A stretch of 39,509 nt of DNA from Candidatus Aminicenantota bacterium (GTDB lineage: Bacteria > Acidobacteriota > Aminicenantia > Aminicenantales > Aminicenantaceae). The position numbers and the translations under genes are program-made. Positions 32,489 through 39,509 of this stretch are shown here, one piece after another. Under the pieces are notes generated by a model that was given only the letters and a program-made list of their open reading frames with translations, was not told the DNA's origin and searched no databases. Location: contig JAGGYH010000132.1 of assembly GCA_021162615.1 (NCBI GenBank), forward strand, positions 1 through 39,509. The letters run 5' to 3'. Numbering within the stretch: position 1 is the first letter of the stretch; the number at the start of each line of letters is the position of its first letter.

Positions 32489-32983
32489 CTAAAACGCTAC
32501 TCCGGCTCTTAGCTCAATTCCCTTAACAAACCGACTATCATCAGAATTATAAACATGGATCTCATATCCGCCAAAACCCACGATACTTACTATGAACGGT
32601 TTTAAAGCAAAATTGAATCCTACTTCTCCTAGTGGAGTGATGGTGTTGTCCTGAGGCCTGTTGTCAAATCCAGCTCCTACAAAAAGCAGATTTGGAGCCC
32701 TGTCTAAAACAAAAAGCCTCCATCTCCCGCCTAACTCCCAGTGTCTATCATTGTCGGCATATTTATCATCAGAGTCTTCGATAGTCCTGTAATAACCGAC
32801 TCTTACAGAAAAAGCGGATTTTGTGGACGTATAATACATGACCTCTAGTTGATAGTCTTCATCTATGAGCTCAAGAATATCTGTGGTTATGCCAAAATGG
32901 ACAGCCGGTAAGCTCCACATCCGGACAGAGGATAAAAGCAAAACAAACATAATCGAGAAAAGAATTCCAACTTTCTTTTTCAT
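32489..32983 (-). CDS. Small outer-membrane beta-barrel protein
   Basis: The 164-residue protein starts at ATG 32983 (MKKKVGILFSIMFVLLLSSV) after AAGGGGT; the frame extends to 33019 but that would bury the signal peptide. Strands with alternating aromatic residues follow: YQLEVMYYTSTKSAFSVRVG, HWELGGRWRLFVL, NLLFVGAGFDNRP, PLGEVGFNFALKPFIVSIVG and FGGYEIHVYNSDDSR. The chain ends in FVKGIELRAGVAF with terminal Phe, as expected for a BAM substrate. Size fits a small barrel of six to eight strands. No specific family was recognised. Confidence 0.8.
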   Translation of the reverse strand: MKKKVGILFSIMFVLLLSSVRMWSLPAVHFGITTDILELIDEDYQLEVMYYTSTKSAFSVRVGYYRTIEDSDDKYADNDRHWELGGRWRLFVLDRAPNLLFVGAGFDNRPQDNTITPLGEVGFNFALKPFIVSIVGFGGYEIHVYNSDDSRFVKGIELRAGVAF

Positions 32984-33035
32984 TGAATGACCCCTTATTT
33001 TAATTTTCATTATATCCAAATAGAATCAATGATTC

Positions 33036-33151
33036 AGCCTGGATTATTCACGAGTCGAGGTTGCTGTCATCATTCTTGAAATAATCTTGCATCTCGCTGG
33101 AACAAAATGAATAATAAAGATATCGCAATTTTTTTATGAATAGGTCAGGTT
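33036..33151 (+). repeat. Dispersed intergenic repeat (116 bp)
   Basis: The element starts with AGCCTGGATTATTCA then CGAGTCGAGGTTG, and ends with ATCGCAATTTTTTTATGAA then TAGGTCAGGTT. It is the cleanest example of the family, since both full end motifs are present without the nested 190-bp element. It sits between the small barrel gene and the TetR promoter; the 33020-33202 stretch has no gene. Confidence 0.78.
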
Positions 33152-33202
33152 AAGGATTATATACGAAATAAATAAAAAAAACAAAATATTCTTTCCCGAT
33201 CC

Positions 33203-33230
33203 TTGACTTTTCTTTGCACGTCCTTATAAT
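33203..33230 (+). promoter_or_regulatory. Sigma-70 promoter of the TetR gene
   Basis: TTGACT, 16 bases and consensus TATAAT are followed three bases later by the palindromic operator (33234-33247), which covers the predicted transcript start. The leader would be only about 14 bases and no Shine-Dalgarno sequence is visible before ATG 33251. Confidence 0.78.
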
Positions 33231-33233
33231 GTG

Positions 33234-33247
33234 AGTGAACATTCACT
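33234..33247. promoter_or_regulatory. TetR operator 1
   Basis: AGTGAACATTCACT has 6-bp arms AGTGAA/TTCACT and the same half-site as operator 2. Its place over the transcript start predicts negative autoregulation by the TetR protein. Confidence 0.75.
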
Positions 33248-33250
33248 ATT

Positions 33251-33853
33251 ATGAAAGAGACCATATTTGCAATCTCAAAAGAGACCAGAAAAAAAGAAAT
33301 CATAGAAACAACGCTAAAAATTGTGGATAAATACGGCATCAAAGGAATGACTGTTGCCCGAATAGCCAAAGAGGTCGGTTTTGCAGAATCTGCGCTATAC
33401 AGGCATTTTCATTCAAAAAAAGAAATCATCGAGTTTATACTGGAAGAAGCAGCCACTGCTGCCCAGTTACAATTTAAAGAAATAATTGACTCAGAAGATG
33501 ATTCAATCAACAAGCTGAAGTCTCTACTGAAAATCCATCTTGAATTTCTAGAAGCTTTCCCCGGGTTGTTTAAAATCATATATTCCGACGAGATCCACAT
33601 AGGAGAAAAGTCGCTGCTGAACAAACTCGACTCTCTCATCAATGATTTAACCGGCTCTATAAAGAAGATCATTGACAAAGGGAAAACAACAGATAAATTC
33701 CGTTCTGACTTGAATTCCACCATAGCAGCGGTTCATTTTCTGGGAATAGTCCAGACCTCATTTTCTTACTGGACCATAAAAAACAGAGAGATTTCCTTGA
33801 GCCAGACCGGTGATCGTCTCTTGTCTCAATTGCTTGCCGGAATAAAATCCTAG
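33251..33853 (+). CDS. TetR-family transcriptional repressor
   Basis: The 200-residue protein has the classic TetR N-terminal helix-turn-helix (about 13-60): ETTLKIVDKYGIKGMTVARI, then AKEVGFAESALYRHFHSKKE. An all-helical ligand-binding domain follows, with DSINKLKSLLKIHLEFLEAFPGLFKIIYSD. It most likely binds the two AGTGAA-type palindromes at 33234 and 33893, repressing itself and the downstream exporter operon, and is released by a hydrophobic inducer. The downstream RND gene starts 81 bp after its stop in the same direction. Confidence 0.93.
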   Translation: MKETIFAISKETRKKEIIETTLKIVDKYGIKGMTVARIAKEVGFAESALYRHFHSKKEIIEFILEEAATAAQLQFKEIIDSEDDSINKLKSLLKIHLEFLEAFPGLFKIIYSDEIHIGEKSLLNKLDSLINDLTGSIKKIIDKGKTTDKFRSDLNSTIAAVHFLGIVQTSFSYWTIKNREISLSQTGDRLLSQLLAGIKS

Positions 33854-33892
33854 CATGGAACTTAAAAACAATGTATCTGTATTCACTAAAAT

Positions 33893-33912
33893 GAGAGTGA
33901 ATATTCACTCTC
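33893..33912. promoter_or_regulatory. TetR operator 2, upstream of the RND operon
   Basis: GAGAGTGAATATTCACTCTC is a perfect 20-bp palindrome sharing the AGTGAA/TTCACT core with operator 1. A further half-site ATTCACT lies just upstream (33881-33887). It is 21 bp before the RND start codon, so binding would block transcription or its start. No convincing -35/-10 pair could be assigned. Confidence 0.8.
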
Positions 33913-33933
33913 TATCAAAGGAGTCATGATCTG

Positions 33934-36795
33934 ATGCATAAATTATTTGAATTCATAATAAAAAAAAGAGTGGCCGTTGTCCTTATAATTATTCTTCTAA
34001 CCTGTTTATTCGGCCTTCAGATAAAAAATCTTCGTTTTGAAAACCAGATGACCGAATGGATTCCTGAACACGACCCTGTGCTCAAACTCCTTATTCATAC
34101 AGGAGATCTGTTTGGGTCCAATCAACTCGTTCTCATCACTTTTAAAACTGATAACAGCAGGGCTTTCTCACAAAAAACCCTGACCCAGGTCAAACGATTT
34201 ACAGACGAGTTAAGTGAAAACAACCAAATATTCCTGGTCTCTTCTCTCTCCAATTCTCCCTATATCACTCAAATCCAAGGAGGAATCGAAGTCAGAGATT
34301 TCTTGGAGGAAATACCAGAAGACAACCAAGAGCTGATACGGCTGAAAGAATTGGCGCTTTCCAAAGACACCATGGTCAATAATGTCATATCCGCAGATGG
34401 TGAATGGCTTGCAATCAGTGTTTACATTGACCCTCAGGGAGACCTTATAGACGTATTCCAAAAAACCATAAAGCCAGCCGCTGAAAAATACTTAGGTCCA
34501 CAAACGGAAATTTTCTACTCTGGAAATCCTTCGGATGCTTACTTTGCAAATAAATACGTATCATCAGACATGAAGAAACTCATTCCTCTTATAGTTATCC
34601 TCATCCTCTCTCTGCTTTATTTAAGCTTCAGGCACCTGAAAGGTGTTGTTTTCCCTTTCGCTGTTGTAGCCATATCTGTGGTATGGACGTTTGGTGTGAT
34701 GGGTCTTTTCCGCAGTCCCTTAAATCTCATAAGTCCGGCTTTACCGGTCCTGTTGGTCGCACTGGGTTCTGCATACGGAATCCATGTGGTCAATACACTT
34801 TACAGTCAACAGGTATCCGGTTCCCCCCAACTCAAAAATGCCCCGCAAGCCTCAAGCCAAGTCGCAGCTCCTGTGATGCTGGCAGGACTAACCACTGCCG
34901 CCGGATTCATTTCGTTTTTGACAGTGAAACTAAAAATCATCTCTGAATTTGGAATCTATTCCGCTGTTGGTATCATCTTTGCTGCTGTTATATCACTTGT
35001 GCTTATTCCGGCTGCACACATTATTTTCCAGGGCAAAGAAAAATCCCGCCAAAAAAAGCATATGTCTTTTTTGGCTCCTTTTCTAAAAGCATTATTCCAC
35101 TTTATAAACAGGTATAAAAAATCAGTTTTAGCCTTTTCGCTTATCATTGTTTTAGGATTGGGATACGGAATTTTCATTATAAAAAGACAGGTGAATTTTT
35201 CGGAATATTACCCGAAAAACAGCGAACCGCGAAAAGGTTTTGAAATAGTCAAAGAACATTTTGGAGGATCATTCCCGCTTACAGTTTATTTCAAAGGTAA
35301 ACGTGTCAACTCAGCCGCCTCCCTCCGCATCATAAGGAGGGTTTCTCTCTATCTTGGTTCTGTGCAAGGAGCCAGCCGGCCTTTTTCACTGGCTGACTTT
35401 ATACAGGAGCTGAATAACCAGCTCAATGACCGCTACCATATCCCAGATAATGACCGAGGCATTGGAAACTTATGGCTTTTTCTGGAAGGCAGGGAAGAAC
35501 TTAAACAGATCATTTCAGACGATCTGACTGAAAGTCAGGTTTTTTCCCGTGTGTCGAATTCAGAAATCGAGTTTATGCGCCGCCTGCGTGATGAAATCAA
35601 CCTTTTTCTAAAGCAAGAATATTCAGGAGGCATATATGCCTTCAATCTTAAGAAGTTCAATGAAAACCAAATTCTGGAACTGAGAGAAAAAGAGGCAGAC
35701 ACGGTCCTGGATGAAATAACCTGGCTTATACTGTCTTATAAAGAGCCGTCATTTAATAAAGATACCGCCGCCAGCAAACTTTATTCCCTTATCCAGGACT
35801 TTCCTGAACCTAATGATGAGGATGTGGAAAGCAGAGCTTCTTTGGAATTCAGAAACACTCTGTTTTCTGAATTTTTTGACTTCATAATACCTGATGATAT
35901 AAAAAACACACTTTATGACAGATTGATTCTATCCTTAGATAAATCAGAGACTTCGATACAAGACTTTAAAAAGCTTCTGCAAAACACCATTCCAGGGGAA
36001 AAATATGATGACGAGATCGCTCATGACGTGGCATCCGCTTTATCTTTCATGGTGACGGAGTCCATTAGGTCTGCTTTTGCAGACAGGGCGTTTAAAGAGA
36101 TCTCTCCTTTAGTGAACTCCCGGCTTAAAATCAACGAAAATTTTTCTAAAAAATTCAAAGGTCTCCTCTATGAAATCGCAGATGACATGGTTGTCCTTCC
36201 TGAAAAAAAGGCCCCGTTCAAGGGGCAGCCTCTTGAAATCTCGAGGATCGAGCAAAGCGGTCATCCGATATACATGACAAGGTTAGACCATTTCCTCTAT
36301 ATATCCCAGATTCAATCTCTTGCCCTTGCCCTTATCATTACTTTTATCTTGATCATAATCATGAGCCGGTCCTTTAAGTGGGGATGTATTTCCATCCTGC
36401 CCATAGGTTTCACTCTTTATGTGATCTACAGCTTTCTCGGTATTGCGGGCATCCCGCTTGACTTTGCCACTATTATGATCGCCGGAGTCTGCATAGGGGT
36501 CGGAATCGATTATGTGATCCATTTCACACACGGAATAAGAGAAAAAGCAAAACAAGGCTGCAGCATTGAGGAGTCTGTCCAAAGTGTGTTCATGGAAAAG
36601 GGAAAAGCCATTCTTGCCAACTCCCTGGCTGTTATGACCGGATTTCTGGTTCTTCTTTTCTCATCCATGAGCCCCTTAAAAAACTTTGGAGGGGTTATGG
36701 CAGGAGCTATGTTTCTTGCAGCTTTATCATCTCTGACCATTCTTCCTGCCCTTATATTGACCATCAAACCGAAAATAGGAGGAATAAATGAATAA
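33934..36795 (+). CDS. RND/MMPL-family exporter (COG1033 type) with enlarged second periplasmic loop
   Basis: The 953-residue protein has TM1 (about 12-30), periplasmic loop 1 (about 31-216), TM2-6 (217-365), TM7 (about 394-415), loop 2 (about 416-793) and TM8-12 (794-945). TM4 reads LGSAYGIHVVN without the proton-relay Asp, while TM10 has VGIDYVIHF with Asp, the usual asymmetry in this branch. Loop 2 is about twice the size of loop 1 because of a helical, charged insert at roughly 500-750. Such exporters (HpnN-like and relatives) move lipids or other hydrophobic compounds to the outer membrane. GGAG precedes the ATG. The stop overlaps the next start by 8 bp, and the operon is under TetR control. 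Confidence 0.92.
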   Translation: MHKLFEFIIKKRVAVVLIIILLTCLFGLQIKNLRFENQMTEWIPEHDPVLKLLIHTGDLFGSNQLVLITFKTDNSRAFSQKTLTQVKRFTDELSENNQIFLVSSLSNSPYITQIQGGIEVRDFLEEIPEDNQELIRLKELALSKDTMVNNVISADGEWLAISVYIDPQGDLIDVFQKTIKPAAEKYLGPQTEIFYSGNPSDAYFANKYVSSDMKKLIPLIVILILSLLYLSFRHLKGVVFPFAVVAISVVWTFGVMGLFRSPLNLISPALPVLLVALGSAYGIHVVNTLYSQQVSGSPQLKNAPQASSQVAAPVMLAGLTTAAGFISFLTVKLKIISEFGIYSAVGIIFAAVISLVLIPAAHIIFQGKEKSRQKKHMSFLAPFLKALFHFINRYKKSVLAFSLIIVLGLGYGIFIIKRQVNFSEYYPKNSEPRKGFEIVKEHFGGSFPLTVYFKGKRVNSAASLRIIRRVSLYLGSVQGASRPFSLADFIQELNNQLNDRYHIPDNDRGIGNLWLFLEGREELKQIISDDLTESQVFSRVSNSEIEFMRRLRDEINLFLKQEYSGGIYAFNLKKFNENQILELREKEADTVLDEITWLILSYKEPSFNKDTAASKLYSLIQDFPEPNDEDVESRASLEFRNTLFSEFFDFIIPDDIKNTLYDRLILSLDKSETSIQDFKKLLQNTIPGEKYDDEIAHDVASALSFMVTESIRSAFADRAFKEISPLVNSRLKINENFSKKFKGLLYEIADDMVVLPEKKAPFKGQPLEISRIEQSGHPIYMTRLDHFLYISQIQSLALALIITFILIIIMSRSFKWGCISILPIGFTLYVIYSFLGIAGIPLDFATIMIAGVCIGVGIDYVIHFTHGIREKAKQGCSIEESVQSVFMEKGKAILANSLAVMTGFLVLLFSSMSPLKNFGGVMAGAMFLAALSSLTILPALILTIKPKIGGINE

Positions 36796-37549
36796 AAAAG
36801 CAATTATTTTTTCAATTTTTTTCCTGGTATCCGCCCTCCTCGGGTGGAGCCTCACAGGCAATGAGATTCTAAAGAAAGTCGATGCGCGTGCGGCCGGCAG
36901 TGAAGCTCCCAAGGATATCCAAATGATCATGACGATGAAAATCGTGAGCCCTTCGGGAAACGAAAAAGTGCGCGAATTAAAGACATGGACCAAGAACAAT
37001 AGAAACGAAGATGACTGGAGGCTCATGAAGTTCATGTCTCCCCCGGATGTGAGGGATGTGGGTTTTCTCACACTCTCAGACGAACAGATGTATCTCTATC
37101 TTCCGGAATTCCACCGAATCCGCCGCATAGCTTCTCACAATAAATCCGACAGCTTCATGGGCTCTGACTTTTCCTACGAAGACCTGGGAGTCAGTTCTTT
37201 TCAGAAACACTACGATGCGGAGCTGATAAAAGAAGAAGACGACTTCTGGCTTCTCAAGCTCACTAAAAAACCGGATGCTGATAAACCCTATGAATTGATC
37301 GAGATGTGGGTTTCCAAGGAATCGAATCTCCCTGTAAGAATGAAGATTTATGACTCATCCGGTGCCCTGAGTAAAGAAACCCTCCAAGAAAGCCGGCCCT
37401 TTGGCACATACTGGATCCCTGTGAAGATTACCATGAAAAACATAAAAGAAGGTTCCCGGACAGAGCTTACTATGGATGAGATAAAAACAGACCAGGGCCT
37501 CGACCCGGAAATATTCACCCCCAGGTTTCTGAAAAGGAGTGTCCGATGA
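36788..37549 (+). CDS. LolA-like outer-membrane lipoprotein-sorting family protein
   Basis: The 253-residue protein has a signal peptide (KAIIFSIFFLVSALLGWSL). A LolA-like half-barrel domain of the type annotated 'outer membrane lipoprotein-sorting protein' (PF17131-like) follows: IQMIMTMKIVSPSGNEKVRE, LMKFMSPPDVRDVGFLTLSD, MYLYLPEFHRIRRIASH and MGSDFSYEDLG. These folds carry lipids or acyl groups across the periplasm. Perfect AGGAGG precedes the ATG inside the RND gene, and its own TGA overlaps the next ATG (ATGA), so the three genes are tightly coupled. It probably ferries the RND exporter's hydrophobic cargo; the cargo is unknown. Confidence 0.92.
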   Translation: MNKKAIIFSIFFLVSALLGWSLTGNEILKKVDARAAGSEAPKDIQMIMTMKIVSPSGNEKVRELKTWTKNNRNEDDWRLMKFMSPPDVRDVGFLTLSDEQMYLYLPEFHRIRRIASHNKSDSFMGSDFSYEDLGVSSFQKHYDAELIKEEDDFWLLKLTKKPDADKPYELIEMWVSKESNLPVRMKIYDSSGALSKETLQESRPFGTYWIPVKITMKNIKEGSRTELTMDEIKTDQGLDPEIFTPRFLKRSVR

Positions 37550-38919
37550 AAAAAACCGTTCTCCTGCTTTCATCAGCCCTGCTGATTTTTCCCCAAACAG
37601 TAAAAGCGGATATTACTGTGTCAGGAAGGGTCAAACTTTTCACATCTCTCTTTCTCAAACAGAATGATACAGGGCCTTACTTTATCCACGATTCAGGCGA
37701 ATTCGCCATCAAACGCATTGAGACCCGGCTGCGCCTCTCCGGCTTTTTATCCGACAAGATAAGCTATGGAGTCCGGTTCGACAGTTTTTCCCAGCCCGAT
37801 GCCCTGTTTACTGCAAAAAGCCTTCCTGAATCCAGTTCCCTGGGCGCTCCCACTCTGGCAGAACCCTTTGATTTTTTTCTTTATGAAGGAAATATCAAAA
37901 TTTCCGATTTTCTGTTCCGCGGCCTTGACCTCACGCTGGGAAAACAGAGAATCCAATGGGGAACCGCAGATATGGTCAATGTGATTGACAATTTAAATCC
38001 CGTGGATTTCGCTAATTTCCTGACCTTTGACCCTGATTATTTTGGAGAAAGACGCCCCCAGACAGCGCTTAATTTTGAATACTATCTCTCCGGCTTCACC
38101 AAAATCCAGCTCATCTGGCTTTTATCCCGCCAGATCTCCCCTCTTCCGGCCGACTTCTCAGACTTGGTCACCGGAGGCCTCACCTCCTCTTCCATCCACA
38201 TAGATACAGAAAACAAACTCCTCAGGAACACAAACTTTGCTCTGAGATTTGCAACGGTCCTCTTGAATACGGATATAGGGCTCAGCTACTACAAAGGAAA
38301 TTTTAATCTGCCCCTACTCTGCGGAGTAACCCCTGTCGGACTTACAGAACTTGAGTACTCGTATACATACCCCCAAAAACAGGTCCTTGGAATGGATATA
38401 GCGGGAGAGATTCTCTCAGCCGGTTTCTGGGCTGAACTGGCTTACACAATACCGGAAGATATGGAGGCTTTTGCGTTCAATGAAAGGTTTCCCCTTTTTG
38501 AAGGCCCTTATTTCAAATATATCTTAGGGCTGGACTATACCGCAGATATTGGAACCGGGATCTACCTCAACGCTCAGTATCTTCACGGCTTTTTTGATGA
38601 GGCGGATTATTCAGGCACAGCCGAATCCCTTTTCGGGTTTAAAAAAGGAATGTTTTTCGGAGAGATCCAGGACTTCATACTGGCAAGCGCTGAATACAGT
38701 ATGCTGAGAGAGAATTTGAAGATAAAATTGGGCGGAATTGTCGAATTCGGAGACCACGAAAGCGCTTTTTCATTCATGCCTTCACTGGAGTATAAGATCA
38801 AAGACACTGTCTCTTTCCAGGCAGGAGGATTTATTGTTTCAGGCAGCGAGACCAACACCAAATTCGGCCCCTTTAAAAACGACAACATCCTGTTTTTTGC
38901 CTTTAAAACAGATTTTTAA
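37546..38919 (+). CDS. Outer-membrane beta-barrel partner of the RND/LolA-like system (DUF1302-like role)
   Basis: The 457-residue protein has a signal peptide (KTVLLLSSALLIFPQTVKA) and many amphipathic strands: ITVSGRVKLFTSLF, FAIKRIETRLRLSGFL, KISYGVRFDSFSQ, LDLTLGKQRIQWGTADMVN and PVDFANFLTFDPDYFGERRP. It ends FFAFKTDF with terminal Phe. The 'GKQRIQWGTADMVNVIDNLNP' type segment (here 926 bp after 37000) recalls DUF1302-type barrels that accompany RND exporters and DUF1329/LolA-like proteins. It is the likely outer-membrane acceptor or exit for the exporter. Translation is coupled to the LolA-like gene by a 4-bp overlap. Confidence 0.88.
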   Translation: MKKTVLLLSSALLIFPQTVKADITVSGRVKLFTSLFLKQNDTGPYFIHDSGEFAIKRIETRLRLSGFLSDKISYGVRFDSFSQPDALFTAKSLPESSSLGAPTLAEPFDFFLYEGNIKISDFLFRGLDLTLGKQRIQWGTADMVNVIDNLNPVDFANFLTFDPDYFGERRPQTALNFEYYLSGFTKIQLIWLLSRQISPLPADFSDLVTGGLTSSSIHIDTENKLLRNTNFALRFATVLLNTDIGLSYYKGNFNLPLLCGVTPVGLTELEYSYTYPQKQVLGMDIAGEILSAGFWAELAYTIPEDMEAFAFNERFPLFEGPYFKYILGLDYTADIGTGIYLNAQYLHGFFDEADYSGTAESLFGFKKGMFFGEIQDFILASAEYSMLRENLKIKLGGIVEFGDHESAFSFMPSLEYKIKDTVSFQAGGFIVSGSETNTKFGPFKNDNILFFAFKTDF

Positions 38920-39048
38920 TCCGATACCCCTCTCGAGGCTTATCGTCAGATGCAAATTGGTGCAGCATGTTAAAGGATATACACCTTATAAAAGGATTAG
39001 ATTTGATCTTTACATTCGGACCACTTCAAAGATCATTAAAACTAATTT
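38920..39048. other. Intergenic gap between convergent genes, no feature seen
   Basis: The 129 bases between the barrel stop and the stop of the minus-strand partial gene contain no convincing hairpin terminator, repeat-family end or open frame. Confidence 0.5.
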
Positions 39049-39509
39049 TCAATTGATTTGGCTAAAATAATCCGCACAAAAAAAATGAAAAGGGCCTGAA
39101 TATTGAGGATTGCCTTTTATAGGTATATGCGCCGCGATTACCCGGTTAAACTCATTCGTCACAATAAGAAGAGGAGTATGAATAATTTTATTAATTTCAA
39201 AAAAATGATTATCAGAGCAAAAATAAACATCAAAATCAATTTTATTTATTCTTATAAAACCCTGAATATAACGAATATTATCTGATTTTATTATAGCTGA
39301 GACTTTATTACGTCCATATTTTTTTGCCATTTCTAAAGCAAGCTTAGTTACTTCTTCCAGACAAACGTCACAACTAAGCTCATCTAAAATGAGTAATAAA
39401 GAAGGTGAATCTCCAATAACATCTTCATTGCCACTATTGAAAATCTTTTCAATTCCTACAAATTTTACACTCTTTCCTATTAAAGAATATGAATCTATTT
39501 GATTTGTTA
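39049..39509 (-). CDS. Thioredoxin-fold-like protein, N-terminus beyond the window
   Basis: The minus strand is open from the window edge to TGA at 39049, giving at least 152 residues; an internal Met at 39330 is not the start because coding-like sequence continues upstream. SPSLLLILDELSCDVCLEEV is a strand followed by a CxxC (CDVC), and the tail has HTPLLIVTNEFNRVIAAHIP, resembling the cis-Pro strand and following hairpin of TlpA/peroxiredoxin-like proteins. This suggests an envelope or cytoplasmic redox protein. Base composition is more AT-rich than the genes to its left. It converges on the barrel gene. The family assignment is from fold-like pattern only. Confidence 0.65.
   Translation of the reverse strand, partial: TNQIDSYSLIGKSVKFVGIEKIFNSGNEDVIGDSPSLLLILDELSCDVCLEEVTKLALEMAKKYGRNKVSAIIKSDNIRYIQGFIRINKIDFDVYFCSDNHFFEINKIIHTPLLIVTNEFNRVIAAHIPIKGNPQYSGPFHFFCADYFSQIN

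Overview
The window looks like a chromosomal segment of a diderm (Gram-negative-type) heterotrophic bacterium of moderate-to-low GC. Outer-membrane barrels, secreted lipoproteins, a LolA-like protein, a DUF5916/CBM9-type barrel, an FG-GAP/ASPIC secreted protein, FecR/DUF6600 and TPR-tailed Ser/Thr kinases together resemble genomes of Acidobacteriota and especially Candidatus Aminicenantota. That placement is inferred from gene content; there is no rRNA or tRNA in the window to confirm it.

Layout. (1) 1-4164, minus strand: an export operon of HlyD-type adaptor, LolD/MacB-type ATPase, a 72-aa protein of unknown function and a MacB/FtsX-type permease cut by the window edge. (2) 4533-7221, plus strand: an NtrC-family response regulator and its histidine kinase, divergent from the exporter. 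The space between holds two facing sigma-54 promoters and, midway, two copies of a dyad 21 bp apart, so the regulator probably controls both itself and the exporter. (3) 7261-9168, minus: an exported FecR/DUF6600 protein, also behind a sigma-54-like promoter. (4) 9432-12954: a 5'-truncated cytosine permease (NCS1) relic, a small orphan gene, a barrel protein and an FG-GAP/ASPIC/FnIII secreted protein. (5) 13109-20531: an alkaline-phosphatase/sulfatase-fold lipoprotein, the housekeeping sigma factor RpoD, and two trehalose routes (TreT and an OtsA-OtsB fusion). (6) 20548-32983: DUF5916 barrel, exported M24 peptidase, DUF1015 protein, PhzF relic, small exported protein, a large zinc-ribbon/kinase/TolB-like/TPR protein, a lipoprotein esterase and a small barrel. 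(7) 33251-38919: a TetR repressor with two matching operators and an RND/MMPL exporter - LolA-like protein - outer-membrane barrel operon. (8) The right edge carries the end of a thioredoxin-like protein on the minus strand.

The main non-coding signals are the divergent sigma-54/enhancer region at 4298-4480 and a family of dispersed intergenic repeats. The repeats have conserved ends (AACCTGGATTATTCA at one, TGAATAGGTCAGGTT at the other) and lie at about 15006, 18216, 23298-23680, 30319-30476 and 33036-33151. Two of these loci also contain a roughly 190-bp inverted-repeat element (23453-23641 and 30489-30678) that resembles a MITE or a structured RNA.

No tRNA, rRNA, CRISPR array, transposase or phage gene was seen. 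Several genes have been given starts downstream of the longest reading frame because the upstream 'start' is actually a promoter box or lacks a ribosome-binding site.
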